The notes below the pieces were generated by a model. That model made no database searches and had not been told where the DNA came from. It saw only the letters and a program-made list of their open reading frames with translations. DNA of 64,000 bases from Marinobacter nauticus (GTDB taxonomy: Bacteria > Pseudomonadota > Gammaproteobacteria > Enterobacterales > Shewanellaceae), in the NCBI RefSeq assembly GCF_019801015.1, contig NZ_JAHVJZ010000007.1, positions 151,023 through 215,022 of the forward strand. The letters run 5' to 3'. The first letter of the stretch is position 1. The number at the start of each line of letters is the position of its first letter. This document shows positions 17,214 to 25,895 of the stretch, one piece after another. Position numbers and translations under genes: made by a program.

Positions 17214-18532
17214 TGGTCGGTGTCCTCCTCGGCAGCCAGCACGCCCACGGTGCGGCGGGATTTGATCAGGTATTGCTGAGCCACGCGCTGGATCTGTTCC
17301 GCCGTCACAGCCTGGTAGGCCTCAGGGGCGGTAAACATGGTGCGGAAATCGCCAAAGAACAGCTCATAGGTGCCCAGAGTGTTGGACTTGCCGTTGATGG
17401 TTTCCAGGGTGTCGTAGAACGCCATCAGCTTGCGGTTTTTCACCTTATCCAGCTCCGCCGCCGTGACCGGCTCAGCCGCCAGACGGTTCACTTCCGCGAT
17501 CATCGCTTGTTCCAGCGCCGCCGGCTCAACCCCCGCAGCCGCAACGGCATAGAGGTAGAACAGGTTGGGGTCAAAGCTGTCCGGCATATAGCCGTCCACC
17601 GCCAGGGCCAATTGGTTGTCCACCAGTGCCCGGCTCAGGCGGCTGCTGTTGCCGTCGATCAGCAGTGACAGGGCCAGATCCAGCGCGTGGTAATCGGGGC
17701 TGTTGGTGGCCGGGATTTTATAGGCCAGCATCAGGTTGGGGGTGGAGACCGACGGCTTCTGAACGTAGACCCGACGCTCCCCTTTCTGCTCCGGTTCAAC
17801 GGTACGGACTTGCGGGGGCGGCGTCTGAGCCGGAATGGGAGCAAAGTACTGTTGGGCCAGCGCGCTCACCTGTTCAAAGGTGACGGCGCCGGAGATCACC
17901 ACCACCGCGTTGTTCGGCGCGTAGTAGGTGCGGTGGAAGTTGACCAGGTCATCCAGAGTCCAGGCATGGATGTCAGACTGATGGCCGATCACCGGGGCGC
18001 TGTAGGGGTGCGCGCGGAAAGCGGCGCCTTTCACCTCTTCCTGCAGCATCCGCCAGTTGGAGTTTTCCAGACCGGTACGACGCTCGGAATCCACCACGTT
18101 GCGCTCGCTTTCCACCATGTCCGGGTCGATGGACAGGTTGGCGATGCGGTCCGCCTCCAGTTTAAAGATGGTTTCCATCGCCTCTGCCGGGAACCAGTCG
18201 GTATACACCGTCAGGTTTTCCGTGGTGTAGGCGTTGTTGGCACCACCCGCCGCTTCCATGGTGCGGTCGAACATCTTCGGACCGTACTCTTTGGCGCCAT
18301 TGAACATCATGTGTTCGAAGAAATGGGAGAGTCCGGTGATGCCCGGTACTTCATTGCGGGAGCCCGCTTTCCAGAACAGGTACATGTTGGCGTTGGGGAT
18401 GGTGTCATCCTCCACCACCAGAATGCGCATACCGTTGGCCAGATCCAGAGTCTGAACATCGTCGGCAGTGGTGGCCTGGGCCAGCGGCGTAAGCGCCAGT
18501 CCCAGTGCCAGGGTCGCAGCGCGGATCCCCAT
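17210..18532 (-). CDS. M16 family zinc peptidase, catalytic subunit
   Basis: A 440-residue periplasmic metallopeptidase with a signal peptide (ending AQATTADD). The inverted zinc motif HFFEH at about residues 69-73 and a downstream Glu in ETIFKLEADRIANL about 76 residues later supply the M16 metal ligands. The C-terminal half is the second M16 domain (LLIDGNSSRLSRALVDNQLALAVDG). Together with the overlapping HxxEH-less gene downstream it forms the two-gene pitrilysin-like arrangement common in proteobacteria. The substrate is unknown; such pairs are thought to degrade small peptides in the envelope. Confidence 0.9.
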   Translation of the reverse strand: MGIRAATLALGLALTPLAQATTADDVQTLDLANGMRILVVEDDTIPNANMYLFWKAGSRNEVPGITGLSHFFEHMMFNGAKEYGPKMFDRTMEAAGGANNAYTTENLTVYTDWFPAEAMETIFKLEADRIANLSIDPDMVESERNVVDSERRTGLENSNWRMLQEEVKGAAFRAHPYSAPVIGHQSDIHAWTLDDLVNFHRTYYAPNNAVVVISGAVTFEQVSALAQQYFAPIPAQTPPPQVRTVEPEQKGERRVYVQKPSVSTPNLMLAYKIPATNSPDYHALDLALSLLIDGNSSRLSRALVDNQLALAVDGYMPDSFDPNLFYLYAVAAAGVEPAALEQAMIAEVNRLAAEPVTAAELDKVKNRKLMAFYDTLETINGKSNTLGTYELFFGDFRTMFTAPEAYQAVTAEQIQRVAQQYLIKSRRTVGVLAAEEDTDQ

Positions 18533-18660
18533 AAAGCACTCCTTGTGACGGGTTTGGTCAAAGTTTGATTGAGCATAATGCCACCAGCTGGATCATTGGC
18601 CAACCGGTGAGGGGGCAATTTGGCGGGAGAAAACGCTAATGGTTCAGTACGTTGTTGGTA

Positions 18661-19188
18661 TCAATACGCCACGTCAAAGGGGACGCCGGGCCAATCATTG
18701 CGATTCAGCCGGTACTGGTACCAATGGTGTCCCAGCTCGTGAAATGTGCCCTCAGCCACCATGCCCAGTTTTTCCAGCACCCGCACCGAAGCGGGATTGG
18801 CGCAACGGGCACGGCCAACGATGGTGGCCAGCCGGAGCTGCTCAAAGCCGACATGCAACGCCAGCTGCGCGGCCTCGGTCGCCAGGCCCTGCCCCCAAAA
18901 CCGATGGGGCAGGCGGTAGCCCAGATCCACCTCTCCCGGCCCCTGACGCAGGCCACAAAAACCGGCGTATTCGCCCTCGTGGGTATAGAGCGACCAGCGG
19001 CCAAAGCCGTGCCGCTGGTAATGGTCATAAGCGCGGATAAACGCCAGGGCTTCCGCTTCGTCGGCAAAGGGCTGATCGCCAGTGTGCTGTACCACCCGGG
19101 GGTCGGCATTCATCGCCATAAATCCGGCCGCGTCCCGGTCCGAAAACCGAAACAGTGCCAGACGCGGCCCCCGGATCAGCGGTGTCAC
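18661..19188 (-). CDS. GNAT acetyltransferase, RimJ/RimL-like
   Basis: A 175-residue GCN5-related N-acetyltransferase of the RimJ/RimL subgroup (Acetyltransf_3). It begins RGPRLALFRFSDRD. The acetyl-CoA loop is RFWGQGLATEAAQLAL, and the typical ANPASVRVLEKLGMVAEG follows. The start is a GTG overlapping the stop of the Sel1 protein gene (GTGA), so the two are translationally coupled. The substrate could be an amino group on a protein or a small molecule. Confidence 0.82.
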   Translation of the reverse strand: MTPLIRGPRLALFRFSDRDAAGFMAMNADPRVVQHTGDQPFADEAEALAFIRAYDHYQRHGFGRWSLYTHEGEYAGFCGLRQGPGEVDLGYRLPHRFWGQGLATEAAQLALHVGFEQLRLATIVGRARCANPASVRVLEKLGMVAEGTFHELGHHWYQYRLNRNDWPGVPFDVAY

Positions 19189-20633
19189 TGCACCGGCTCC
19201 AGCGGATAGCCCGCCTCATCAAACAGTGCCCGGGTACGCTGCAACGCCTCATCGTCGCTGAACGCCAGGGCCTGATCCAGCTGCGTGACCAGCTCCGGCG
19301 TCATCTGCCAGATCGCCTCCGCCAGCTCGCTCTCCGGCACCGCATGCCGATAGGACTGATACAACAGCTGCCCGGCTTCTATCAGGTCACGCTCCGGCAC
19401 TTCGCCGTCAAAATGCGCCAGCGCCAGTTCAAACATGGCGCGGGGCAACCGGCCATAGCGAATCGCTTCCTGATAAAGCGCCACCGCCGCAGCGGGATTG
19501 GGGTCAACGCCGTCGCCGTCCAGCGTCCGCTGCGCCAGATCCGCCAGCGCATCGGGGTAGTGCTGCTCCGCCGCCTGCTGCAGCCAGGCCAGCCCGGACC
19601 CCGGATCCGCTTCACCGCCATCACCGGCAAACAGCATCACCGCCAGGTGGTACTGGGCATGGGGATAGCCAGCCAGAGCCGCCTGTTCTGAACAGGCCCT
19701 CGCCTGAGCCAGATCGGGCGTGCCCAGCAAGCCCTGGTAATAAAGCACCCCAAGGTTGGCCATCGCTTCGGGCTGGTCCTGATCCGCCGCCAGACGCAAA
19801 TACTGCTCCGCCTTCACCGGATCCGGCCCGTAGCCCTGGCTGCCCGCCAGATGGAAATACCCCACCAGCGCCAGCGCATCCGCCACCCCCTGCTCGGCCG
19901 CTTCCTCAATCAACCGGACCGCCGCCTGAGGGTCGCGCTCGGCACCATAGCCATTGAGCAACGCCACGCCATGTTCAAAACGCGCAGCCGGGTGCGACGG
20001 CGCGGCACGATGAAACCAGTAGGCGGCCTGCTCCAACTCGCGGCGGGCGCCGCTGAGATCCGGGGCCAGGCCGTCATTGGCCATCGCGAAGGAGCGGGCT
20101 CGTTCCTGCTGCATCAGGGCGCGCGCCTTCAGCGACAATCCCACCAGGTACTGCGCCTCCGGGTCATCCTCCATGATGGCGCGGTAACACAGCTCCCGAC
20201 CCGCCACCACATCTACCGGCTCAAACTGCCACTCGGGGGCGGCGTCGCCGTTGTGGAGCAGCGGGTACACCTCGGCGCACAAGCGGGCGGTGTCCTTGAC
20301 GCTCTTACGGGCCAGTTGCACCAGCTGCTCCAGTGACAGATGGTACTTCTCCGGATGCGCGCCCTTATTGCCGTCACCGCGAAGCTTGTGAAGCTTGCGG
20401 GCCAGACGCATGTCGATCACCTTGGCGCGAGCCAGTTGCTCAATGCGGTCGTAGAGGTTTTTGCTGTGAAACTCGAGCTCCGCATGCTCGCCAAGCCAGG
20501 TGGTCAGACGGTGGGCAATGGAGCGCAGATGCACCAGCGCGAAAGTGGGCACATCGAGGCAGTAATTACGGGCCAGTCGATAATCATCGACCAGTCGGCG
20601 ATCAAGGCGCCGCACCAGCTCCAGGTCGTTCAT
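19185..20633 (-). CDS. DUF4145-like plus Sel1-repeat protein
   Basis: A 482-residue cytoplasmic protein. The first 125 residues (RNYCLDVPTFALVHLRSIAHRL, LYDRIEQLARA, KLHKLRGDGNKGAHPEKY) resemble the DUF4145 domain found at the N-terminus of restriction and other nucleic-acid enzymes. From about 135 onward there are Sel1-like TPR repeats (YLVGLSLKARAL, FEHGVALLNGYGAERDPQAAVRLIEEAAEQG, MANLGVLYYQGLLGTPDLAQA, and so on). These make a superhelical protein-interaction scaffold. It is translationally coupled to the GNAT gene downstream. No function is established. Confidence 0.72.
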   Translation of the reverse strand: MNDLELVRRLDRRLVDDYRLARNYCLDVPTFALVHLRSIAHRLTTWLGEHAELEFHSKNLYDRIEQLARAKVIDMRLARKLHKLRGDGNKGAHPEKYHLSLEQLVQLARKSVKDTARLCAEVYPLLHNGDAAPEWQFEPVDVVAGRELCYRAIMEDDPEAQYLVGLSLKARALMQQERARSFAMANDGLAPDLSGARRELEQAAYWFHRAAPSHPAARFEHGVALLNGYGAERDPQAAVRLIEEAAEQGVADALALVGYFHLAGSQGYGPDPVKAEQYLRLAADQDQPEAMANLGVLYYQGLLGTPDLAQARACSEQAALAGYPHAQYHLAVMLFAGDGGEADPGSGLAWLQQAAEQHYPDALADLAQRTLDGDGVDPNPAAAVALYQEAIRYGRLPRAMFELALAHFDGEVPERDLIEAGQLLYQSYRHAVPESELAEAIWQMTPELVTQLDQALAFSDDEALQRTRALFDEAGYPLEPVQ

Positions 20634-20945
20634 TTTGCGTCCGTTATGGCACAGAGGAGGGCTATGGCCCGATAGTAACAGCTTCCCCTCTTTGCACCAG
20701 CTTTGCCTTTGAGCCGGGCACCAACAGGAAGTGGAGAAAGTTCGTCGCGACCCACCTCACGAAAGCGGTTCCTTTTGCGGCATTTCACGGTTTCGGGCCG
20801 CCTCCGGTGCCGGCCAGCACCCGCAGAACCCGCTAAAACCGTCTTTTCGACAGAGAACATTTCCTCCATCGGCCGGTCACGGAAGGGTATTCGGCCAAGG
20901 CGTAACCTGAGCCTCGATGAACACCGAGGATTTTGGGAGAGAAAA
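20634..20945. other. Intergenic region upstream of the flavoprotein reductase gene
   Basis: This 312-bp divergent region between the Sel1 gene and the reductase gene has no supported gene; the reductase frame is open through part of it but lacks a signal sequence until the ATG at 20946. I see only a short CCTCG/CGAGG dyad at about 20911-20928 and no clear FNR or CRP site. Confidence 0.5.
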
Positions 20946-22448
20946 ATGTCGAGCAGACGCTCCTTTTTGAAATACGGCGCCGCCCTGACTGCCACCGGGC
21001 TGACCGTATCCATGCCGGCGAAAGCCGCAGCAGAAGCCCAGCAATGGGACGAAGAAGTTGATGTACTGGTTATCGGTTCCGGTTTTGCCGGCCTGTCCTG
21101 CGCCCTGAACGCCAAGCGTGAAGGCCTGGGCAGCGTACTGGTGCTGGAAAAGATGCAGGTTATCGGCGGCAACTCCGCCATCAACGGCGGCTGGTTTGCG
21201 GTTCCCCGCAACCCGGTTCAGCTGGCTCAGGGCGTCAACGATGACAGCCCGGAAGAGCTGGTTAAAGACCAGTTGATCGCGGCCCGCGGCATGGGCGACG
21301 AAGACAAGCTGCGCAAAATCGCCAACCACGCCCTGGACGCATACAACCTGTGTGTGGATTCCGGTGTGAAATTCAAAAAGGACTTCAACATCCAGGTGGG
21401 TGGCCATAACAAGGCCCGCGCAGTGCGCACCCAGCACGGTACTGGCGGTGACATCACCTCCAAACTGTACGAAGTGAGCAAAGCGGAAGGCGTGGATTTC
21501 CGTCTGCAGCACTTTATCGAAGACCTGGTGGTCGAGAACGACGTGGTCACCGGTGTGGTGGTTCGTCGTGGCTACCGTTTCCCGGACGACAAAACCGGCC
21601 ATATCCAGCGCATCAAAGCCCGCAAAGGCGTGATCCTGGCGTCCGGCGGCTTCACCCGCAACATGAAGCTGCGTGCCATGGTGGACCCCTCTCTGGATCC
21701 GACCCTGGACGGCACCAACCACCTGGGTGCCACCGGCGAAGCGATGCTCTCTGCCATGGGCCACGGCGCTCTGGCGGTGCACCTGAACATGATCCAGACC
21801 GGCCACTGGGGTTCCCCGGACGAAGGCGGCTTTGGCTGGTCCAACGCCCTGCTGTCCATCGGCTGGCACCACGGTATCTCTGTCTCCGTGCTGAGTGGCA
21901 AGCGCTACATGGACGAGCGTGCTGACCGTCTGTACTGCTCCACCCGCATCATGGCCAACCGTTACGAAGACGGCTCCCCGGCTTACCCGCTGGTGTTCAT
22001 CAACTACGACAAGTACGGCCAGGACGAGCGTGTAACCCGTGCCCTGCGTGATGAGATGGCGTGGAAGATGGACAGCCTTGAGCAGATGGCTGAGAAGTTC
22101 AACGTGCCGGTGGACGAGCTGAAGAAGACCGTTGCCCGCTGGAACGAGCAGGTAAAGCAGGGCGTTGACCCGGACTTCAACCGCAAGATGGACACCGCCG
22201 AAGAGCTGAAAGCCCCGTTCGTGGTTTCCCGCATCTGGCCGAAGGTGCACTACTGCATGGGCGGCCTGAAAACCGACATCGACGGTCGCGTGCTGAGCGC
22301 CAAGACCCTGGAACCGATGAAGGGCCTGTATGCCGCTGGCGAGGTGTCTGGTGGTACCCACGGCGAAGCCCGTCTGAGTTCCTGTGCCTGCCTCGAAGGT
22401 CTGGCCATGGGCTTCATCGTACCTAAAGCCATCAAAGCCGACGCCTGA
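20946..22448 (+). CDS. Tat-exported flavocytochrome c-type reductase, flavoprotein subunit
   Basis: A 500-residue periplasmic FAD enzyme of the fumarate/urocanate/acrylate reductase family. The Tat signal is SRRSFLK at residues 3-9. FAD binding is shown by VLVIGSGFAGLSCALNA (about 40-56) and AAGEVSGGTHGEARLSSCACLEG. Counterparts of the four Shewanella Fcc3 active-site residues are present: His287 (QTGHWG), Arg328 (DERADR), His435 (VHYCMGG) and Arg476 (GEAR). Flanking positions differ from fumarate reductase, so the acceptor may be another unsaturated acid. Unlike Fcc3, the heme domain is a separate gene 11 bp downstream. The start follows GGGAGAG. Confidence 0.87.
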   Translation: MSSRRSFLKYGAALTATGLTVSMPAKAAAEAQQWDEEVDVLVIGSGFAGLSCALNAKREGLGSVLVLEKMQVIGGNSAINGGWFAVPRNPVQLAQGVNDDSPEELVKDQLIAARGMGDEDKLRKIANHALDAYNLCVDSGVKFKKDFNIQVGGHNKARAVRTQHGTGGDITSKLYEVSKAEGVDFRLQHFIEDLVVENDVVTGVVVRRGYRFPDDKTGHIQRIKARKGVILASGGFTRNMKLRAMVDPSLDPTLDGTNHLGATGEAMLSAMGHGALAVHLNMIQTGHWGSPDEGGFGWSNALLSIGWHHGISVSVLSGKRYMDERADRLYCSTRIMANRYEDGSPAYPLVFINYDKYGQDERVTRALRDEMAWKMDSLEQMAEKFNVPVDELKKTVARWNEQVKQGVDPDFNRKMDTAEELKAPFVVSRIWPKVHYCMGGLKTDIDGRVLSAKTLEPMKGLYAAGEVSGGTHGEARLSSCACLEGLAMGFIVPKAIKADA

Positions 22449-22459
22449 GGAGAGCCATC

Positions 22460-22825
22460 ATGAAACAACTGTTGATTAGCCTGGGCCTGGCACTGGCACT
22501 GACCTCCGGCGCCCAAGCGGGTGAACTGGTCGCGGTGAAAGGCAAACTGGAAGGCCGCAGCAACCACGCCTTCCTGTACGAGGATGGCTGTAACGGCTGC
22601 CACACCGGCAACGCCAAGAAGTACGTTGACGACCAGTCCTGCATCGACTGTCACGGCACCGTAGACACCATTGAGATCACCACTGAGCTGGTGCTGGAAG
22701 AAGCCAACCCGCACCAGAGCATCCACTACGGAACGGGTGCCAGCTGTCTGGCTTGCCACGCGGAGCACGAAACCAAAGCACCGGTGTGCGCTGAGTGCCA
22801 CCGCACCTGGTTTAGCGAGCGCTAA
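22460..22825 (+). CDS. Periplasmic tetraheme cytochrome c
   Basis: A 121-residue cytochrome with signal peptide 1-20 (SGAQAGEL) and four CxxCH heme motifs at 44-48 (CNGCH), 61-65 (CIDCH), 96-100 (CLACH) and 110-114 (CAECH). Size and heme spacing match the N-terminal heme domain of flavocytochrome c and the small tetraheme cytochrome family of Shewanella. It should pass electrons from a quinol-oxidising cytochrome (CymA-like, not in the window) to the flavoprotein encoded 11 bp upstream. GGAG six bases before the ATG supports the start. Confidence 0.92.
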   Translation: MKQLLISLGLALALTSGAQAGELVAVKGKLEGRSNHAFLYEDGCNGCHTGNAKKYVDDQSCIDCHGTVDTIEITTELVLEEANPHQSIHYGTGASCLACHAEHETKAPVCAECHRTWFSER

Positions 22826-22832
22826 GCCTGCC

Positions 22833-22857
22833 AACGGGCCCGTCATACGGGCCCGTT
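22833..22857 (+). terminator. Hairpin between tetraheme and cupin genes
   Basis: A perfect ten-base inverted repeat AACGGGCCCG/CGGGCCCGTT with loop TCATA is followed by the weakly T-rich TCCGTTTT. It may act as a partial terminator or mRNA stabiliser that sets different expression for the cupin gene. Confidence 0.55.
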
Positions 22858-22893
22858 TCCGTTTTAACGCGAAAAATTTTCGGAGAGATGATG

Positions 22894-23640
22894 ATGAAAC
22901 AGCAACCTGCTGCCCTGATCATGGCCGCCCTGTTCGCCACCAGCGCCTACGCCGGCTACGGCAAAAGCGCGTTTGAGATGGCACAGCGGCCCTACCAGCA
23001 GCCGACCGCCATCCCCTACGACTACAGCCCCTACTCCCCGCAAACCACCATGCCGGAACAGTGCCGCGACCCGTTGGTGGAGCAGTACATCGCCGACTGG
23101 GAAGCGGGCAAAATCGACTTCCGGACCATTACGGCCAACGACTCCATCGCCAAAGATCAGCGCTTCTGTAAGGGCCTGGACAACGAAGGCAACATCCTGG
23201 AAGTGAAGGACTGCAAACTGGAAAACGCGCCGGTGGGCTACCTGTGGAAAGACCTGTCCGACGCCCCGGTGACCATCGGCATCACCAATGGCGGCAAATC
23301 TGACCACGAACCGCACTTCCACGGCCAGCCGGAGTGCTACTACGCGGTGAGTGGCCGTGCCCGAACCCTGGCAGACGGCGAGTACAAGTGGATGGAAAAA
23401 GGGATGTACTTCTACATTCCGGGCAACACCATCCACAACACCCCGATCACCGAAGAGGAAGGCTTTGGCGTTCTGTACTGGTACCCGAAAAATGCCCACT
23501 TCGATGGCTTTAAGTACTACTGGCGTAAGGACGTGAAGAACCTGCGCGTAGCCGAAGAGGCGTTTGATCGCGTCGACATCATGCGTAAGGCCGCCATGGG
23601 CCTTGGCCCCTACGGCACCAACGCCGATCGCTTCGAGTAA
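22894..23640 (+). CDS. Periplasmic cupin protein, possible DMSP-lyase-like enzyme
   Basis: A 248-residue exported protein (signal 1-20, TSAYAGYG) with one complete cupin core. Motif 1 is HFHGQPECYYAVSG (His141, His143, Glu147, Tyr149) and motif 2 is GMYFYIPGNTIH (His181). The H-x3-E-x-Y pattern and the 38-residue distance from His143 to His181 parallel the metal site and catalytic Tyr of DddQ-type dimethylsulfoniopropionate lyases. The His/Glu part is also the generic cupin signature. The C-terminal tail (YWYPKNAHFDGFKYYWRKDVKNLR) is aromatic-rich. Two Cys pairs could form disulfides. ATGs at 22888 and 22891 are alternatives. The substrate remains open. Confidence 0.7.
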   Translation: MKQQPAALIMAALFATSAYAGYGKSAFEMAQRPYQQPTAIPYDYSPYSPQTTMPEQCRDPLVEQYIADWEAGKIDFRTITANDSIAKDQRFCKGLDNEGNILEVKDCKLENAPVGYLWKDLSDAPVTIGITNGGKSDHEPHFHGQPECYYAVSGRARTLADGEYKWMEKGMYFYIPGNTIHNTPITEEEGFGVLYWYPKNAHFDGFKYYWRKDVKNLRVAEEAFDRVDIMRKAAMGLGPYGTNADRFE

Positions 23641-23643
23641 GCC

Positions 23644-24420
23644 TCAGCGGGTCGCCACGGAGGGCGACGCTCCTGCTGCACACCGTCCGGCCTGCTGGCA
23701 GCGCTCACAGCGGTTGAAGCTCTCCCCCAGCTGACGATAGTAGAGGTGCACCCGCATCCCTATCCGCTCAAAATCCGCCAGCGAGATCGGCTCGCGCCAC
23801 TGGTAAGGCAGGAACACTTTCTGCAATTGCCGGAACAGGGTGTAGCGCTTCTCTTTCAGGTAGTGCGCATTGATCAGCTGGCTTTGGTAGGCCGACAGCG
23901 CCCCACTCAGGTAGAAGGTGATCGCCTGAGTCAGCTCCAGCACCTCCTCCTCCGTGGCCTCCAGATCCCCCTCGGCCACCGCATCCAGCACATACCCCTT
24001 GATGGAGCGCCAGAACAGGTCGATGCGGGATTCAAACGCTTTCACTTTTTCCGGGCTGGCCCGACGCCACACCATCGGATTGACTGCCACCTGACGCACC
24101 AGGTTGAAGGTGGGCGCAAAATGGGTGGCCTCGAAGGTGAACATGATGGGGATCAGTACCCGCTGAAGCGGTGTGAGGTCCGGATACTGGGCTTCAAACG
24201 GCGCAAAATGGTTGCTGCTGGCGTTGCGCAAAAAGCAGCACACCAACAGGTCTTCTTTGCTCTCAAACAGCTTATAGAGGGAGCTGTTGGCAATGCCCGC
24301 GTGGTTGGAGAGATCGGATATTTTAAAGGCGATCAGCCCCTGGGTTTCAATCAGCCACTCGGTAGCATTGAGGATCAGTTGACTGCGCTCATACTGCGCT
24401 TCCGTGCTGGGGCATTGCAT
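23644..24420 (-). CDS. TetR family transcriptional regulator
   Basis: A 258-residue regulator with an N-terminal TetR helix-turn-helix (SQLILNATEWLIETQGLIAFKISDLSNHAGIANSSLYKLFESKEDLL, about 15-60) and a helical ligand domain. The C-terminus carries a Cys cluster (CERCQQAGRC), unusual for the family. The ATG at 24420 is preferred over a GTG at 24450; neither has a good ribosome site. It ends three bases from the stop of the cupin gene (convergent) and lies 83 bp downstream of the transporter gene on the same strand. It is the likely local regulator of the cluster. Confidence 0.82.
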   Translation of the reverse strand: MQCPSTEAQYERSQLILNATEWLIETQGLIAFKISDLSNHAGIANSSLYKLFESKEDLLVCCFLRNASSNHFAPFEAQYPDLTPLQRVLIPIMFTFEATHFAPTFNLVRQVAVNPMVWRRASPEKVKAFESRIDLFWRSIKGYVLDAVAEGDLEATEEEVLELTQAITFYLSGALSAYQSQLINAHYLKEKRYTLFRQLQKVFLPYQWREPISLADFERIGMRVHLYYRQLGESFNRCERCQQAGRCAAGASPSVATR

Positions 24421-24503
24421 CCGTTGAATCCGGTTGATGATGACGATCACGGAGGATAGCGGTAAGCGCCCGCGGATTTCGTCGGGCGCTTCACAAAGGT
24501 CAG

Positions 24504-25844
24504 TCAGTGCGAACGCTCAGAGGGCGGGTTTGTTGCAGATCTGCGAGCCAGTCGACGCGCCAGCGCCTGCTGCCGCCGTCGGGTCAGCGGGTAGCGCCAC
24601 GCCAGGATCATCATCGGCATCAACAGCAAGCAAGGCCAGGCCACAAAGCCCAGCTTCAGCCCGACCACCGCTTGCCCAACCAGATCCGATTTACCGGTAA
24701 AGCCAAAGGCGGCAGGAATGCTCAGGGCAATCGCGCCGCCGACCCCCTGATTGAATTTGATGACCAGCGCCATGAAAGCAAACAGTGTCGCGGCCCGATA
24801 CTTGCGGTTTTTCCAGCGGTCGTAATCCACCACGTCCGCCAGCAATGAGGGCAACGCCAGCGACGACAGTCCGATAAAGAAGCCAAATCCGGTCATCAGG
24901 CCAATCATCGGCAGCAGCGACGCCTCCCCCGGCTCCAGCGGCAACACCAACAGCAGGCACAGGATCATCCCCACGCCCGACGCGGCCCAGGCCCGATGTT
25001 TATCCACCCGATTCAACACCAATAGCCACAGTGGCATCCCCGCCGCCATCGCCAGGGTCATCGGCATGGCAATCTTGGCAATGGCGTCTCCGTGACCAAG
25101 GTAGAAATTGGCATAGATAACAAACAGGGAGGAGACCGCACCGGTGGCCAGGCCAAACAAAATCTGGAGCAGCAGGAAGTAACGCAGCGGTGCAATGGTG
25201 GTCAGCGCGCCCGCCAGATCCCGCAGTCCCGGACGTGCAGGAGCGGGGTGATTCGGCTCCGGTGCCGCCCGCCACATCAGCACCAGCCCTATCGGCAGCG
25301 CCACCAGGATAAAGCCCGCCAGGGCCGCAAACACCTCGTCAGTGAACCCGCTGTGCCCCAGCAATACCATCGGGCTGGCCATAAAGATCAGACCGCCAAT
25401 GAAGCCCAGCATCTGGCGCCACAGCACCACCCGGCTGCGCTCCTGGTAATCCGTCGACATCTCGGCGGCCAGCGCACTGTGGGGGATCTCCACTGCGGTC
25501 CAGCCCAACGTCACCAGCAGATACCAGGCCAGCAGATAGGACACGCCGGCGTCCGCGTCTGGCTGAAACAGCGGCCAGATCCCCAGCATCACCAGGGCCA
25601 CCCCCAGCACCATCCAGATCTTGCGGCGACCGCTGCGATCAGACATCCAGCCCAGCAGGGGGTCAAACAGCCCATCAAAAATCCGGGCGACCAGGGTCGC
25701 GGTCGCCAGGCCCGCCGCCGTGACTGCGGTGGTCTCAAGATAGAACGCCGGCAGCATCGCCGCAGTGGGCGACATCAGCATAGACAGGGGGAGGTTTATC
25801 AGACCAAACAGCAAAAGCTGCTTTCGAGGTAAGGCGTTCGACAT
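24504..25844 (-). CDS. GPH-type MFS transporter (MelB-like)
   Basis: A 446-residue transporter with about twelve hydrophobic helices. The loop motif RIFDGLFDPLLGWMSDRSGRRK is characteristic of the glycoside-pentoside-hexuronide:cation symporter branch of the major facilitator superfamily, and the second motif ADVVDYDRWKNRKYRAATLFAF agrees. Such carriers co-transport sugars, sulfoquinovose or other organic solutes with Na+ or H+. Its position upstream of the TetR gene and next to the reductase/cupin genes suggests import of a substrate or product of that pathway (inference). Confidence 0.82.
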   Translation of the reverse strand: MSNALPRKQLLLFGLINLPLSMLMSPTAAMLPAFYLETTAVTAAGLATATLVARIFDGLFDPLLGWMSDRSGRRKIWMVLGVALVMLGIWPLFQPDADAGVSYLLAWYLLVTLGWTAVEIPHSALAAEMSTDYQERSRVVLWRQMLGFIGGLIFMASPMVLLGHSGFTDEVFAALAGFILVALPIGLVLMWRAAPEPNHPAPARPGLRDLAGALTTIAPLRYFLLLQILFGLATGAVSSLFVIYANFYLGHGDAIAKIAMPMTLAMAAGMPLWLLVLNRVDKHRAWAASGVGMILCLLLVLPLEPGEASLLPMIGLMTGFGFFIGLSSLALPSLLADVVDYDRWKNRKYRAATLFAFMALVIKFNQGVGGAIALSIPAAFGFTGKSDLVGQAVVGLKLGFVAWPCLLLMPMMILAWRYPLTRRRQQALARRLARRSATNPPSERSH

Positions 25845-25895
25845 TGGACGGGCTCAGAAACAACAACGGATGGCCAGGGCCATCCGTTGGTTTGG

